From contig NZ_JADCJZ010000002.1 in assembly GCF_014982725.1 (NCBI RefSeq), forward strand, positions 186,001 to 250,000: a DNA stretch of 64,000 nucleotides, in the 5' to 3' direction. The position numbers were made by a program, and so were the translations under genes. Every line of letters begins with the position of its first letter. The first letter of the stretch is position 1. Shown here piece after piece: positions 41,491-51,051 of this stretch. The notes beneath the pieces are model-generated. The model made no database searches and was not told the DNA's origin. It saw only the letters and a program-made list of their open reading frames with translations. Source of the DNA: Thermophilibacter gallinarum. GTDB lineage: Bacteria; Actinomycetota; Coriobacteriia; Coriobacteriales; Atopobiaceae.

Positions 41491-41599
41491 AGCCCCGTCA
41501 GGAAAGAACACATTATTTCGGAACTAAGATGCAGGCCAAACGTTCTTTGAAACAATCAAAGTGATAATCGACAGGGTCGAAATAACAGAGAGGAACCTG

Positions 41600-42799
41600 A
41601 TGACAAACCACAAGATAGAATGGCCGCTAACGCACGAAGCTGCCCTCGAGTCTCTTGAGGCGTTCGTCATGAGAGCCCGACGCGTCGAGGCTCACTCTCT
41701 GGTAAAGAGCTCCAAAATCTACAAACTCGCTGAGCAGACAATCACAGCAACCGCCGAGATTAAGACAAACGTCATGACCGTACGTCTGAACTGCCGCCCA
41801 GAGGATGAGGAAGTCTTTGAGTCCCTCGCGGCGCGAATCAGACCATGCATAATCAACGACCCCGTCAACGTCAGAAAGGCTGCCAGATCTATGAAGCTGC
41901 TCGCAGGCGAGGCCCTGACCGCGGAACAGGATGAGGCCCTGGATGGCATCATCGACTGGTACGACTACCACATCGAGGGGCGCAACCCTATCTTCGGATT
42001 CGAGGAGATCGAGTCTCTCGACGACGCTACCAAGACGGTCTCCGCCACTGACGTCACGCTAGGGATGGGCTGGCTTTACTCGGATCTCATTCACGCAAAT
42101 CCCGACTTGAGTAATCGCGTCGCGCTAGAGTTTCCTTACAACTCCCGATACCAGAACGGAGTCGTCCTCATATCGCACCTGGCGCTCAAGATCACCAAAT
42201 TGCTGGAGCTCATACGCAAGGTCGACTCGGAGCATGGCCTCGACATGCGGGAGGGCGTCTGGACCGACCAGATCGTCGCGGGCAACGGCCCTCTCGACCT
42301 TCACAATGCCAAGGTGTTCATAGGGAAACCATTGCACGAGGTGTCCGTAGGAACGCGTTCCAAAGACATCGAGGGCATTGAGCCGCTCACCGCAATGCGC
42401 ATGGCGCAGCTCAGGAGCCCGAGTCGAGAGGCCAACCTGATCTGCTCCGATGGCGACGGCAACATCGTCGCCCGCTTCCCTGGAATCTACCGCTTTGCAG
42501 ACGGCGTCCTCTCGGTCAACCTCGACAACGTCGCAAGCCTCGAGTTCTTCCCTTCGGGCAGCCCCCGAGTTCCAATAAAGCCGCTGCCTGAGGGGTCTCC
42601 GGGCGTCTTCGCCCTTACTCCGTTGGACGATAAGAGCGCTGCCACGAGCAAGATCGCTGCAGCAGTTTACTCAGCAGAGGTAACGATCCTCGAGCTCAAG
42701 TCGAAAAGCGGAATACATAGAATTCCCCTCGAGAGAGCAAAATGCTCGAGCGGGGCAGCACTTCCAGCGCAAGGGGACTCAGACACTGGGACGGGATGA
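41600..42799 (+). CDS. Uncharacterised 399-residue protein in accessory region
   Basis: I do not recognise this protein. It has no signal peptide or membrane helix, with mixed alpha/beta sequence throughout and a low-complexity, Ser/Gly-rich C-terminal tail. GAGAGGAA seven bases before ATG 41600 supports the start. The gene is less GC-rich than the housekeeping genes and marks the left edge of the restriction-modification region. It could be part of a defence or toxin-related system, which is a guess from location only. Confidence 0.65.
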   Translation: MTNHKIEWPLTHEAALESLEAFVMRARRVEAHSLVKSSKIYKLAEQTITATAEIKTNVMTVRLNCRPEDEEVFESLAARIRPCIINDPVNVRKAARSMKLLAGEALTAEQDEALDGIIDWYDYHIEGRNPIFGFEEIESLDDATKTVSATDVTLGMGWLYSDLIHANPDLSNRVALEFPYNSRYQNGVVLISHLALKITKLLELIRKVDSEHGLDMREGVWTDQIVAGNGPLDLHNAKVFIGKPLHEVSVGTRSKDIEGIEPLTAMRMAQLRSPSREANLICSDGDGNIVARFPGIYRFADGVLSVNLDNVASLEFFPSGSPRVPIKPLPEGSPGVFALTPLDDKSAATSKIAAAVYSAEVTILELKSKSGIHRIPLERAKCSSGAALPAQGDSDTGTG

Positions 42800-43064
42800 G
42801 TCTTCTTCTGGCTTCTCGGTCCAACGTCTTACGCAACGATTAAGCATCGCCAGCTTGAGACCGCAGAACCTGAGTCCCTCCACATTCTATAAGCTATCCG
42901 CCACGCGCCCTTTCTAGTGCAACGAGAGACGCCAGCGCAGGGTCTTCGAGACAGTACATCGTGCATTATGGTCACAACCCCGATTATGTTAACCGTGATA
43001 CATCTCACAGATAAACATCATGCTGGCAAGAAAGCTCTATGCCCAGACAAACAGGCAGAATACT
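42800..43064. other. Gap without recognised gene
   Basis: The 265-base AT-richer stretch between the unknown plus-strand gene and the convergent AlwI-like nuclease contains no long frame, no clear hairpin and no RNA gene that I can see. Confidence 0.5.
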
Positions 43065-44759
43065 TTAGGCGTCTAGCCAGTTCAGAGCGTAATCCCGAAT
43101 CTGCTCATACCACACATTTTCGTTCTCGGCATGTGCCGCGACTTCCTTTGACTTCTCAAAAATCGCACGAATATGGTTGGCATTCGGTACGTAATCAACT
43201 TTGTAGCTATCTTCGAGCATCTTCCGATACACGGCAAGCTCCATCGGAACGATAACAGCTTTTCCGCCATAGTGCTCGATATTAATGTGATGCAGCGAAT
43301 AGAAAAAAGAGACGGAAGCTTTGCTAATCTTCGGTGCGACAAACAGGCAGAACGCCTCACGCCCCGAATCTTGTTTGACCTTCCCGAGATGCCTGGCAAC
43401 CGGCTCACCCTCGTTGTCGTACTGCTTCTGCCCGGATTGCAACGTAACCTCGACGAGCACGGAAAAGTCGCCGTAGTCGCACAGGATATCAGGAGTGTTG
43501 CCTGCAGCCGTTGAAATTGGCTCTCCATTGTCGTCAAGATTGAAGTTGGGGATGATGTTCCCACCATCAATCATCGTCATGGCACGCCATGCGTTCCATT
43601 CGAACACGAGAGGATTGTCATAATACTTACTGCTGACAATGCCGTCGAACGTCGCTTGGATATCGTCGTACTGCTTGCAGTCCTTTATCTCCGCGATCGT
43701 CTCATTTAATACCGCTTCTTTGGCCTTCTGGCGCAGCCCGTGCTCGATGGACTTCAGCTCGATGACGCTGAGACCGTCAATCTCGACCGTCGGATTAATC
43801 GCGTGAATCTTGGCTGTGAGTTTCACCGGATCATCAGTCAGCAATTTGGGCGTCTCGGCGTCGAATAGGTAGTCCTTGTAAAGCTCTTCTCTGTCAATGA
43901 ACCGGGGTTCACGCGGCATAGTGTCGAGCAGATAGTCAACATCTCGGACCCTGTCTGGAGCGATAGAGAGCGAATGCCCCCTCTGCGAGATGCTCACGAC
44001 CTCTGTCGCACGCAGGTACCGGAAACAGGCGTCTGCGTAGTCGCGAAGGGTCGAGGTCTTCGTCTTCACGAACTTCGCCAGCGTTTTCTCCCGCGCCTCA
44101 CGCGTCGAGATATCGCCCGAGCTGATTTCTGAGGCGTAAACCTCACGAACCACCCTCTCCTTTTCTATGGCGATAAACTTTCTGTACTGCCCTTTGTTTT
44201 GTGCTTTCCTCACGCGAAATGCATCAATCTTATCGACTATCTCATCAAACCTCTTGTAGTTCGTCAGCTGCAAGCCGAAAAGCATTAGCTCGTCGAACGA
44301 AAGTGACCCGAAATGGCGCACAAGTCGCAGTATCTCGAGGTAGGGCCTTACGAAGAAATCCTGGTCAGAGCCACTTGCCAGCGGGTGATACGGTGACGGC
44401 AATTGAAACTTCACAAGCTGGCGCAGGAGCGCCTCGCTCGGCATATCACCATAAACCAGCTCATGACCTGCAGGAGTAAGCTCTACGACAGGCTCTAGGT
44501 TCACGAAACCGAGCGCCTTCGGGGCTCGCGTTATCCTATCGCGCGCCGAAAACGCGGGGTCCTTCGGCGGCTTCGAGCTCATGAAGAATTCCTGCTCGAA
44601 AAGACGCAGCATGAACGATTTCTGCAATTTCGAGTTTCGGGTCCACTTCACACCTGAAAACTCTTCCGCAAGCAGCTTAATCTCGGGCACCATCTTCATC
44701 GGCGTACGCGGCGATGTCGTAAAAAACAGCGTGCGCGTATGCCTATCGATGCCGGCCAT
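43065..44759 (-). CDS. AlwI-family type II restriction endonuclease
   Basis: A 564-residue protein matching the AlwI family, whose founder recognises GGATC and cuts outside the site. Family features are the N-terminal RTLFFTTSPRTP, the central WNAWRAMTMIDGG and the nuclease core NTPDILCDYGDFSVLVEVTL, which provides the Asp and Glu-x-Thr type catalytic residues. It follows the adenine methyltransferase gene by 10 bases on the same strand. Together they form a complete type IIS system, here predicted to target GGATC or a GATC-containing site. Confidence 0.85.
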   Translation of the reverse strand: MAGIDRHTRTLFFTTSPRTPMKMVPEIKLLAEEFSGVKWTRNSKLQKSFMLRLFEQEFFMSSKPPKDPAFSARDRITRAPKALGFVNLEPVVELTPAGHELVYGDMPSEALLRQLVKFQLPSPYHPLASGSDQDFFVRPYLEILRLVRHFGSLSFDELMLFGLQLTNYKRFDEIVDKIDAFRVRKAQNKGQYRKFIAIEKERVVREVYASEISSGDISTREAREKTLAKFVKTKTSTLRDYADACFRYLRATEVVSISQRGHSLSIAPDRVRDVDYLLDTMPREPRFIDREELYKDYLFDAETPKLLTDDPVKLTAKIHAINPTVEIDGLSVIELKSIEHGLRQKAKEAVLNETIAEIKDCKQYDDIQATFDGIVSSKYYDNPLVFEWNAWRAMTMIDGGNIIPNFNLDDNGEPISTAAGNTPDILCDYGDFSVLVEVTLQSGQKQYDNEGEPVARHLGKVKQDSGREAFCLFVAPKISKASVSFFYSLHHINIEHYGGKAVIVPMELAVYRKMLEDSYKVDYVPNANHIRAIFEKSKEVAAHAENENVWYEQIRDYALNWLDA

Positions 44760-44769
44760 AATTGCTCCC

Positions 44770-45618
44770 CTAATAGTTCGCTACCAAGATGTGCTTTCCA
44801 GAAGATTTGAAGCGATTGCGGATATTGACTGCATAACTTTTCGCATACTCATGGACGATATTGTCCCTGTAAAGCTCATGCGTTAAATCAGTGTGCCCGA
44901 TGACCATCAACGCCTTCGAGGGCAGCTTGAAATATGCCTCGGCAAGACGGCGATGCTCCCGTTCGTTGAAGCCATCGCGCGTCTCCTTGTTCCCGTAATC
45001 GGAAAAAATGCAGTCATACGGAGGGTCGAGAAACACGAAATCGTCCGCACGACATCGTTTGAAGACCTCTTCGTAGTCGCCACACATGATCTCGGCGTTT
45101 TTAAGCAACTGCGAATGCGCACGACTAACGACCTTGGTGTTAAAGCGCTTGTATCTGCCGTAGGGCACGTTGAACTCGCCCTGCTTGTTATAGCGAATCA
45201 TGCCCGAGTACGCCGTCTTATTGATGAAGAAGTAGACTGCCGCAGCAGAATATCCACCGGTCTTGTTGTTGAACATATCGCGAACGCGATAGTACAACGC
45301 CTCATTGTCATCCGGTACGCATTCATCGGGCATCATTGCCTTGAGCGCGTCAAACGCATCTCTGTTCTCAGTATACTTGGCCTCTAGCTCATCGAGCTCC
45401 TTTCGCAGATGTGAGTAGTCATCACGCACACCAAGGTAAAAGTCCATGAGTGGTTTGTTTAAGTCATTAATCAGCGCGTGTTTGGGCTCCAGGTAGAAGT
45501 ACATCGCGCCGCCGCCGAAGAACGGCTCGACATAACGGTTGTACTGGGACGGAGCGTAAGGCAAAATCTCGGGGATCTCCCGGCTCTTGCCACCCCTGTA
45601 CTTAAGCATCGGTTTCAT
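44770..45618 (-). CDS. Dam-family DNA N6-adenine methyltransferase
   Basis: A 282-residue D12-class adenine methyltransferase. It has the AdoMet motif in LKYRGGKSREIP and YVEPFFGGGAMYFYL, and the catalytic DPPYD in FVFLDPPYDCIF. Dam-type enzymes methylate GATC on both strands, so one enzyme can protect both strands of an asymmetric GGATC site. It precedes the AlwI-like endonuclease by 10 bases. Start at ATG 45618 by homology; the ribosome-binding site is weak, and translation may be low. Confidence 0.92.
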   Translation of the reverse strand: MKPMLKYRGGKSREIPEILPYAPSQYNRYVEPFFGGGAMYFYLEPKHALINDLNKPLMDFYLGVRDDYSHLRKELDELEAKYTENRDAFDALKAMMPDECVPDDNEALYYRVRDMFNNKTGGYSAAAVYFFINKTAYSGMIRYNKQGEFNVPYGRYKRFNTKVVSRAHSQLLKNAEIMCGDYEEVFKRCRADDFVFLDPPYDCIFSDYGNKETRDGFNEREHRRLAEAYFKLPSKALMVIGHTDLTHELYRDNIVHEYAKSYAVNIRNRFKSSGKHILVANY

Positions 45619-46300
45619 GAGCAACCACTCTCAATCCTCTGAATCTCGACGATTATATCGGGTCTTGGATAGGTTGGCCGTCATCACTACTCGTTGTACA
45701 CTCATGCCCCATCATGTCATGTTCCAGCATCACCATGGTTACTCTGGCCTCATCGCCCACACATCGAGGACGCCGGAACCGACTGCCATCATGGATGCTT
45801 ATCTTTTTTCTGCTTATTATTCATACTGGCAGCCATGACTAACGCATTAATACTACCGAATGACATATCGGAATGGCTGGAAATGCTGTCATGCAAGTAG
45901 CTTTCCCAGGTCTCTATCCTCGATCACCTCATTTTGGCAGTTAAGTACTCAAACAGCCGAAATGGTCAGCACAGAAGGTCATGCCGTTGGATGCCGTTCG
46001 CGAAGCGAACACCACAGATGGTGACAGCGGACGACTTATCTCCGGCGTACGGGATTTGTCACATAATGTCGTTCTTAAGTCTCCACGACAATGAGCCTCG
46101 TTGTTGTTGACCGACTCGCCTTCGAAGAACTTCGCCTGTTCCTCGGTCATCCTTCTCAACTCTGAGACTGTTCTGAGGACAGCTGAGCACCGCTATGCCC
46201 TTCACTGCTTATCCCCTATTTGTGAGAAATATATTGTCTGCATAATTGAGCAGTCAGCTGACACCAAAGGTCGACAGATCCGCCTAGCAAATTGATAGCT
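45619..46300. other. AT-rich gap with possible gene fragment
   Basis: About 680 bases between the methyltransferase and the Mrr-like gene contain no complete gene I can support. A minus-strand frame at 45941-46159 begins with protein-like, GC3-rich codons (MTEEQAKFFEGESVNNNEA) and then degenerates, which suggests the 5' end of a truncated gene. The rest looks like non-coding or decayed DNA. Confidence 0.4.
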
Positions 46301-47287
46301 TTATTCTTCAATTTCCAACGTGGGGATATAAACCTTTCTGAGCGGAATAAGCCGACGATATTCATCGTCGAGATCCTCGTAATACTTGAGAATCAAGTCA
46401 ACCAGTTCCGCACCGTTGATTCCTCGGATGATTGGGGTGTTATCCAGATACTTCTTGGCGTTCTTGGTGTAATCAGTCAGCGTGACGAAAACGCCGTAAT
46501 CGCCCTCACGCATCGCACCCTTAAGAGACTGGATGGTCGTCTCGCGTATCTCACCATCTCCGCTCTTCACCTGGACCAGGATCCGTGGTGGAAGCTCATC
46601 TTTATAGGCAGTGATGTCCACCCCACTATCGCCTCCCTGGGGAGACACGGTAGCACGATAGCCCATGGCGCGTAGGAGGTTTGCCACGAACTCCTCCAGC
46701 GCATAGCCCTTAAGATTCTTGCTGAGCTCTTTGAGCACGAAGTCTCGCGTTGCTTCCAGAATCTCTTCTGCGGTTGTGCCCACGCTCACATCCTCTGAGT
46801 CGGGATCTGAGAAGGCGTGGGCGTCAAAATCGTCGCTTAGCGCGTGAAGGAAATCCTCTCCATAGGTCTTAAGTTTGAAGAAGCTCAATACCGAACCCGT
46901 CTCATAGAGCGCACCTTGAGAGAACGCCGTGCGAGGCAGGCGCTTGAGCCATTTAACCTTCCTCTGGTGCCGATACTCATCTCGGTCTGGAACGTAGTAG
47001 TAATCCCCCTCGATGATGCCGATGTTTATCATGCGATCGCTCTTGGACGGATAGACCACGTAGTCACCGATTTTGACTTCATAGGCAAAGCGAATCAGCA
47101 TGCCCGCCGCAACCGGAGTGTTGCCCTTTTTCGCCTCAGGGTACACTTCTTGATGACGCTTCTTGAAAGCCTCCCTGTCATTGGGGAGCTTCTTGAGATC
47201 ACCCATCTGCGGCCAGCCGATAGCGATAACTCCATGCTGAAGCGCCAGCTGCTCATCACGACAGTGAAGACCCCAGACAATAGACAT
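46301..47287 (-). CDS. Mrr-like restriction endonuclease
   Basis: A 328-residue protein with an N-terminal EVE/PUA-like or related sensing domain (about 1-130) and a C-terminal Mrr-type nuclease domain with YALEEFVANLLRAMGY, GVDITAYKDELPPRILVQVKSG, the last giving Asp and the Gln-x-Lys catalytic pair. Mrr proteins cut modified DNA. GAGGGGAAT precedes ATG 47287. It stands two genes away from the AlwI-like system, within a defence-type region. Confidence 0.85.
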   Translation of the reverse strand: MSIVWGLHCRDEQLALQHGVIAIGWPQMGDLKKLPNDREAFKKRHQEVYPEAKKGNTPVAAGMLIRFAYEVKIGDYVVYPSKSDRMINIGIIEGDYYYVPDRDEYRHQRKVKWLKRLPRTAFSQGALYETGSVLSFFKLKTYGEDFLHALSDDFDAHAFSDPDSEDVSVGTTAEEILEATRDFVLKELSKNLKGYALEEFVANLLRAMGYRATVSPQGGDSGVDITAYKDELPPRILVQVKSGDGEIRETTIQSLKGAMREGDYGVFVTLTDYTKNAKKYLDNTPIIRGINGAELVDLILKYYEDLDDEYRRLIPLRKVYIPTLEIEE

Positions 47288-47462
47288 CGGATTCCCCTCG
47301 TTTTGTGAGTCGACTAGCTTCAGTATCATCCTAACCGCTTGCGACTAAAGTGAGCGACTTGGATGATGAGTGGAATGGGGCAACGGCAGGTCCTACGAGT
47401 TAGATCCTCAAAAGACACGCCCGAAAAACAGCCGAACCTTTTCTTCACGCCACTCCTGCCCG

Positions 47463-48758
47463 CTACTTCCCAAACGGTAGCTTGAAGGGAAGCGACTCTG
47501 CAGCCTTCTTAAGGTCAACGTTACCGATGGCCTTGCCAAGCCCTTGGACTCCGTCAGCCACGGCAGCTCCTAGATCGGCGGCTCCCTTCCCCGCTGCTTC
47601 GCCCAGAGCTCCCGCCCCATCAGCGATCGCACCGCCAAGCTGCTGCGCACCGTTAGCGGCGCCCGAGGCAACGTCGCCGGCAATCTTTCCGGCAACGTCA
47701 AGCCACTCAGGGGCACGCTCGATGACCTTCTCGTCCATCTCGATGTCGAGCCCCTTGGAGAACTGACTGGTCTGCTCCATCAGCGAATCAAGGATTGCAA
47801 GGACACTGTCCACGGCAAAGGGGTGGAGAAGCTTCTCCTCCCTGACTCTGTCTGCCGACAGCTCGAGCACCTCGCGAAGGGCATCAATCCTAACCTTGAC
47901 TTTGCCAAGCCGCTCTCTCCTCGCCTCCACGATTCCCAAACGATGCTCCTCGAGCACCTCGGGGAGCTCGGCGTAGGCGCGTTCCAGCTCGATGACCGAG
48001 AGCTTGTCCCTCGTCTGCACGGCTCTAGAGACCATAACGAGCCATGCGGGTACGTCGTCCTTCGCAGTGCTCAACACGTGCTCAATCTTATCGACAGACT
48101 CGGCGCGCGAGAGCTTGTCCGAAATGACCTGAAGCTTGGTCAAAGCATATCCGAGCGCCCGACTCGTCGTCTGAGCACACGGGGCAAGCTTTGACCAAGC
48201 GGCATCGCTCAATGTACCCGTCTTGTCCCTGATTGCCGCGGCCTCGTCCACCTCAAAGACCACCCCGATGAGATCGGCCACGATCTGGTCCTTCTGGTCT
48301 TGAAGAAGGTCTCCGACCTTCTCATCGATGCTCTTGAGGTAGTCGGTAATCTCTTGGATGGCCTGCTCGAGCGCCATCTGGGTCATCATTCCGGCAACGC
48401 CCGTCGCCATGGCAGGAGAGAAGAGCTGACTCGGGTTCTCAAACCTGAGCCACTTGACGATCTGCCCATTTGATTTCTGCACCACACCGGGCTGTATGGC
48501 GCCCGCCTTGCCATACTTCTCGAGAAGCTTGGCAGAGTCCTTGGTGAGCTTCACCCAGCGACCGGACTCCGAGGACACTTTGGCTGCCGTCTGCACGGCA
48601 GAGCCACCGGCCCTCAGCGCCTTGGTAGCAAACTCGCGAGAAGCAAGGCCACGATCGTCGAGCCAGGCCTTGATCTCTTTTGGGTCGCCGAGGAAAAGCA
48701 GACCGTGCCCGTCTTTAACGACGGTGATTTCTTGGGTTGTCACACTGGCGTCCGACAT
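47463..48758 (-). CDS. Unknown protein with Gly/Ala-rich helical C-terminus
   Basis: A 431-residue protein of unrecognised family. The first ~330 residues are mostly helical and charged, with a hydrophobic stretch around PAMATGVAGMMTQMALEQAI. The last ~60 residues are a Gly/Ala repeat (DVASGAANGAQQLGGAIADG and continuing), a glycine-zipper-like pattern that can insert in or associate with membranes. GAGGG precedes ATG 48758. Its place beside Mrr-like and other unknown genes makes an abortive-infection effector possible, but this is only inference. Confidence 0.65.
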   Translation of the reverse strand: MSDASVTTQEITVVKDGHGLLFLGDPKEIKAWLDDRGLASREFATKALRAGGSAVQTAAKVSSESGRWVKLTKDSAKLLEKYGKAGAIQPGVVQKSNGQIVKWLRFENPSQLFSPAMATGVAGMMTQMALEQAIQEITDYLKSIDEKVGDLLQDQKDQIVADLIGVVFEVDEAAAIRDKTGTLSDAAWSKLAPCAQTTSRALGYALTKLQVISDKLSRAESVDKIEHVLSTAKDDVPAWLVMVSRAVQTRDKLSVIELERAYAELPEVLEEHRLGIVEARRERLGKVKVRIDALREVLELSADRVREEKLLHPFAVDSVLAILDSLMEQTSQFSKGLDIEMDEKVIERAPEWLDVAGKIAGDVASGAANGAQQLGGAIADGAGALGEAAGKGAADLGAAVADGVQGLGKAIGNVDLKKAAESLPFKLPFGK

Positions 48759-48906
48759 GAGGCCCTCGATTCCTACGTGATCTTCTCGCCAGCCTCTATG
48801 GTAGGGATTCTGGGCACGACAATAATGTGTCAACCGATAGTACCTGGCTGAAAGGGTCTCCCTTCGTCATAGACGGGGAATCGCCACTGATACGGTTCAC
48901 GCGTTG

Positions 48907-49677
48907 CTATCGTTTACCTAGAAGGATGGGCAGAAAGTCTTCGTTCCCTCCAGCCTCAAGGTCAACTCTCGCGTCGACCATCATCTCGCGAACCTCATCG
49001 TCGGTAACGCCCCGCAGCACCGGCCAATCTATCGTCCAATCAACATAGTCGGCCGCGATAAGAGAGAAGGTTCCATCCGGACTCTCGTTCGTCGGGTACA
49101 CGACATCCCCGAGCCATCGTCCCTCAATTTCTTCGTTGGGGTCATCTAGTGCCCAGATTGCGGAGGCAAGCAGCAACGGCAACGGGTCATAGCGCTGGAT
49201 GAAATGAGTGGACGCAAACACCACGGGCGTACGTTGATAGTCGATGTACTCCCGGCGAGTGGGGTTCACCGCGTAGCGCCACTCCTTGATGTCAACGTCG
49301 AAGGGACCATCGTGGTAGTCAAGCGTCTCATCCTCTGGGGAATTGCGCCTATTTCTAGGACTATCCCTCGCACTCCTGAGGCGGCCCGTGGCGTCGCGAG
49401 CCTCGTAAATGAAGTCGGGGATGGCCCACCCACTTGCAAGTACCTTCTCTTGGATGTACTTACAGCCCGGATGATTGCCCCCCTTACTGAAGTCGGCGTA
49501 GTCACCGCAGAACACCACGACATCACCCTGCCAGTGGGTTGCAAGCAGAGAGAGCATTGCCTGGTTCTCCTCACAAGGGGCGAGGCATCGTCCGTGGAGT
49601 GACGGAGAGAAGTTCCAGAAGCAGCTGTCCAACCGCTCGTGCTTATCTACGTTGACCCAGCTGAAGTACTGCCCCAT
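48907..49677 (-). CDS. Uncharacterised 256-residue protein
   Basis: A soluble protein beginning MGQYFSWVNVDKHERLDSC, with several Trp and aromatic residues and an acidic C-terminal half. It has no recognised motif. GGAGGCGAA precedes the ATG at 49677. It lies 29 bases downstream of the DUF4238 gene on the same strand and may be cotranscribed with it. Similar short-start proteins are common near defence genes, but I cannot name a family. Confidence 0.6.
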   Translation of the reverse strand: MGQYFSWVNVDKHERLDSCFWNFSPSLHGRCLAPCEENQAMLSLLATHWQGDVVVFCGDYADFSKGGNHPGCKYIQEKVLASGWAIPDFIYEARDATGRLRSARDSPRNRRNSPEDETLDYHDGPFDVDIKEWRYAVNPTRREYIDYQRTPVVFASTHFIQRYDPLPLLLASAIWALDDPNEEIEGRWLGDVVYPTNESPDGTFSLIAADYVDWTIDWPVLRGVTDDEVREMMVDARVDLEAGGNEDFLPILLGKR

Positions 49678-49706
49678 GTTCGCCTCCTAATTGATACTAA
49701 AAACTA

Positions 49707-50681
49707 TCATTCACTCTGATTGGATAGTCCCCACTCATTCACTGCTCTCTCCAAAGGCGCCAGGGTGCTTGACATAGCAATGTCCCATGAAGCGCAATTT
49801 AAAAGAAGCAGGCGGTTCCAAAATGTTGTCCAATAACAATTAAGAGGAATTATTTCCCTATTATAGAGGCCATTCCAAAGAAGCCATTGATTCCAATGGG
49901 CTAGTTGTCGACCGTCCGAGTCATTACTCCGGACACCCGGCCCATCATCTGAAAAAAGAGCAGCATATCCTGAGCTCAAGGGAAAGAATGCGAAGTCGAA
50001 ATGATAGTCGGTATTCTCTGGTCCGATTATCATAATCGGCAGTGATGTAGTTATAAAACTATAGAACTTTGGAGCTTTAAGAATGGTCATTTTCTTCTTG
50101 GAAAACGCCTCGAACATTTTTCTCTGCGGGACTCTCTTGTCCTTTGAGAAGAGAAGCACGGCCATAATTGCCAACTCGGTTAGTGCTTCATAGTCCTCGT
50201 ACCAGTCAACCTCATCAAGTAACTTGATTTCCTCTTGCGTCAGCTCATAGTTTGACATCCATTCCTGCATCCGTTGCGGTGCGTCCTTACGTTCTTTCGA
50301 TAATGAGAGAGGGTGTCTAGTCAGCAGATTTGCAACTAAAGCACAGGCAGCGAGCTTGCCATCGTAGTATTCTTTGCCCGTGGTTACATTCTTATTGCAA
50401 CAGTCAATGAGGCAACTATATATTGGAGCAATACGGGCCTCTGCCTCTGAAAGCAGCCTTTCAATTGTGTTTTGAGCAAATAGGTGCTTCTCATGACCAG
50501 CGGAGAAGACTCTATGATCCACTTCATAGAGATCGCGTTTGCTGCAAACATGATTGGGTGAAATGCGGAAGAAGGAATCGTTTTCTCTCCGATAGACACA
50601 AAGTTTCTCTTTCGAGTCGCAAAAGTATTTTAAATAGAATTGCGGTATCCAGTGCTGATTCCGTGTAATGCCTTGAGCCAA
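49707..50681 (-). CDS. DUF4238 family protein
   Basis: A 324-residue protein of the DUF4238 family, marked by the N-terminal ITRNQHWIPQFYLKYF and a following helical body. DUF4238 genes are scattered in accessory and defence regions and their function is not known. The start appears to be a TTG at 50681, with no clear ribosome-binding site, so translation may be weak. The gene is markedly more AT-rich than the housekeeping genes, consistent with transfer. Confidence 0.75.
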   Translation of the reverse strand: MAQGITRNQHWIPQFYLKYFCDSKEKLCVYRRENDSFFRISPNHVCSKRDLYEVDHRVFSAGHEKHLFAQNTIERLLSEAEARIAPIYSCLIDCCNKNVTTGKEYYDGKLAACALVANLLTRHPLSLSKERKDAPQRMQEWMSNYELTQEEIKLLDEVDWYEDYEALTELAIMAVLLFSKDKRVPQRKMFEAFSKKKMTILKAPKFYSFITTSLPIMIIGPENTDYHFDFAFFPLSSGYAALFSDDGPGVRSNDSDGRQLAHWNQWLLWNGLYNREIIPLNCYWTTFWNRLLLLNCASWDIAMSSTLAPLERAVNEWGLSNQSE

Positions 50682-50962
50682 TTCAGGTCATCCAATCATA
50701 TGCAGGTTAAGTTCACCGCAAGTATAATTCTCCGGGAGAAGCGATCCTCCTATCTGAAGTTAAGCCTTCCCTTCACGAGGAGGTCCACCTGCTACTCAAC
50801 CATTGAAAATGACCTTGCAATATCACGGACAAAGGAGTCCTTAGATAGGCGAAAACCCGCCAGTGTGCATGCTCGAAAGCAGAGGCCAGGCGGGCTTACT
50901 GTCCCTATCTTACCCCACTGGTAGAACGACTCCTGGCACCAAGCAGCGGCCACCCGTCGCAT

Positions 50963-51028
50963 CGAGTGTGCGCCAGCCGAGAAAAAAGCGCGCCCACGGA
51001 GACGTTTTTCTCGGCTGGTGCACACTCG
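50963..51028. terminator. Strong bidirectional terminator
   Basis: A 24-bp stem with one G-U position (50963-50986 with 51005-51028) carries AAAAA on the 5' arm and TTTTT on the 3' arm. It lies 23 bases after the alanine symporter stop on the minus strand and can end transcription in both directions. The rest of the gap 50682-51051 shows no gene. Confidence 0.85.
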
Positions 51029-51051
51029 GCGAACATTGGCAAGCGAATACG

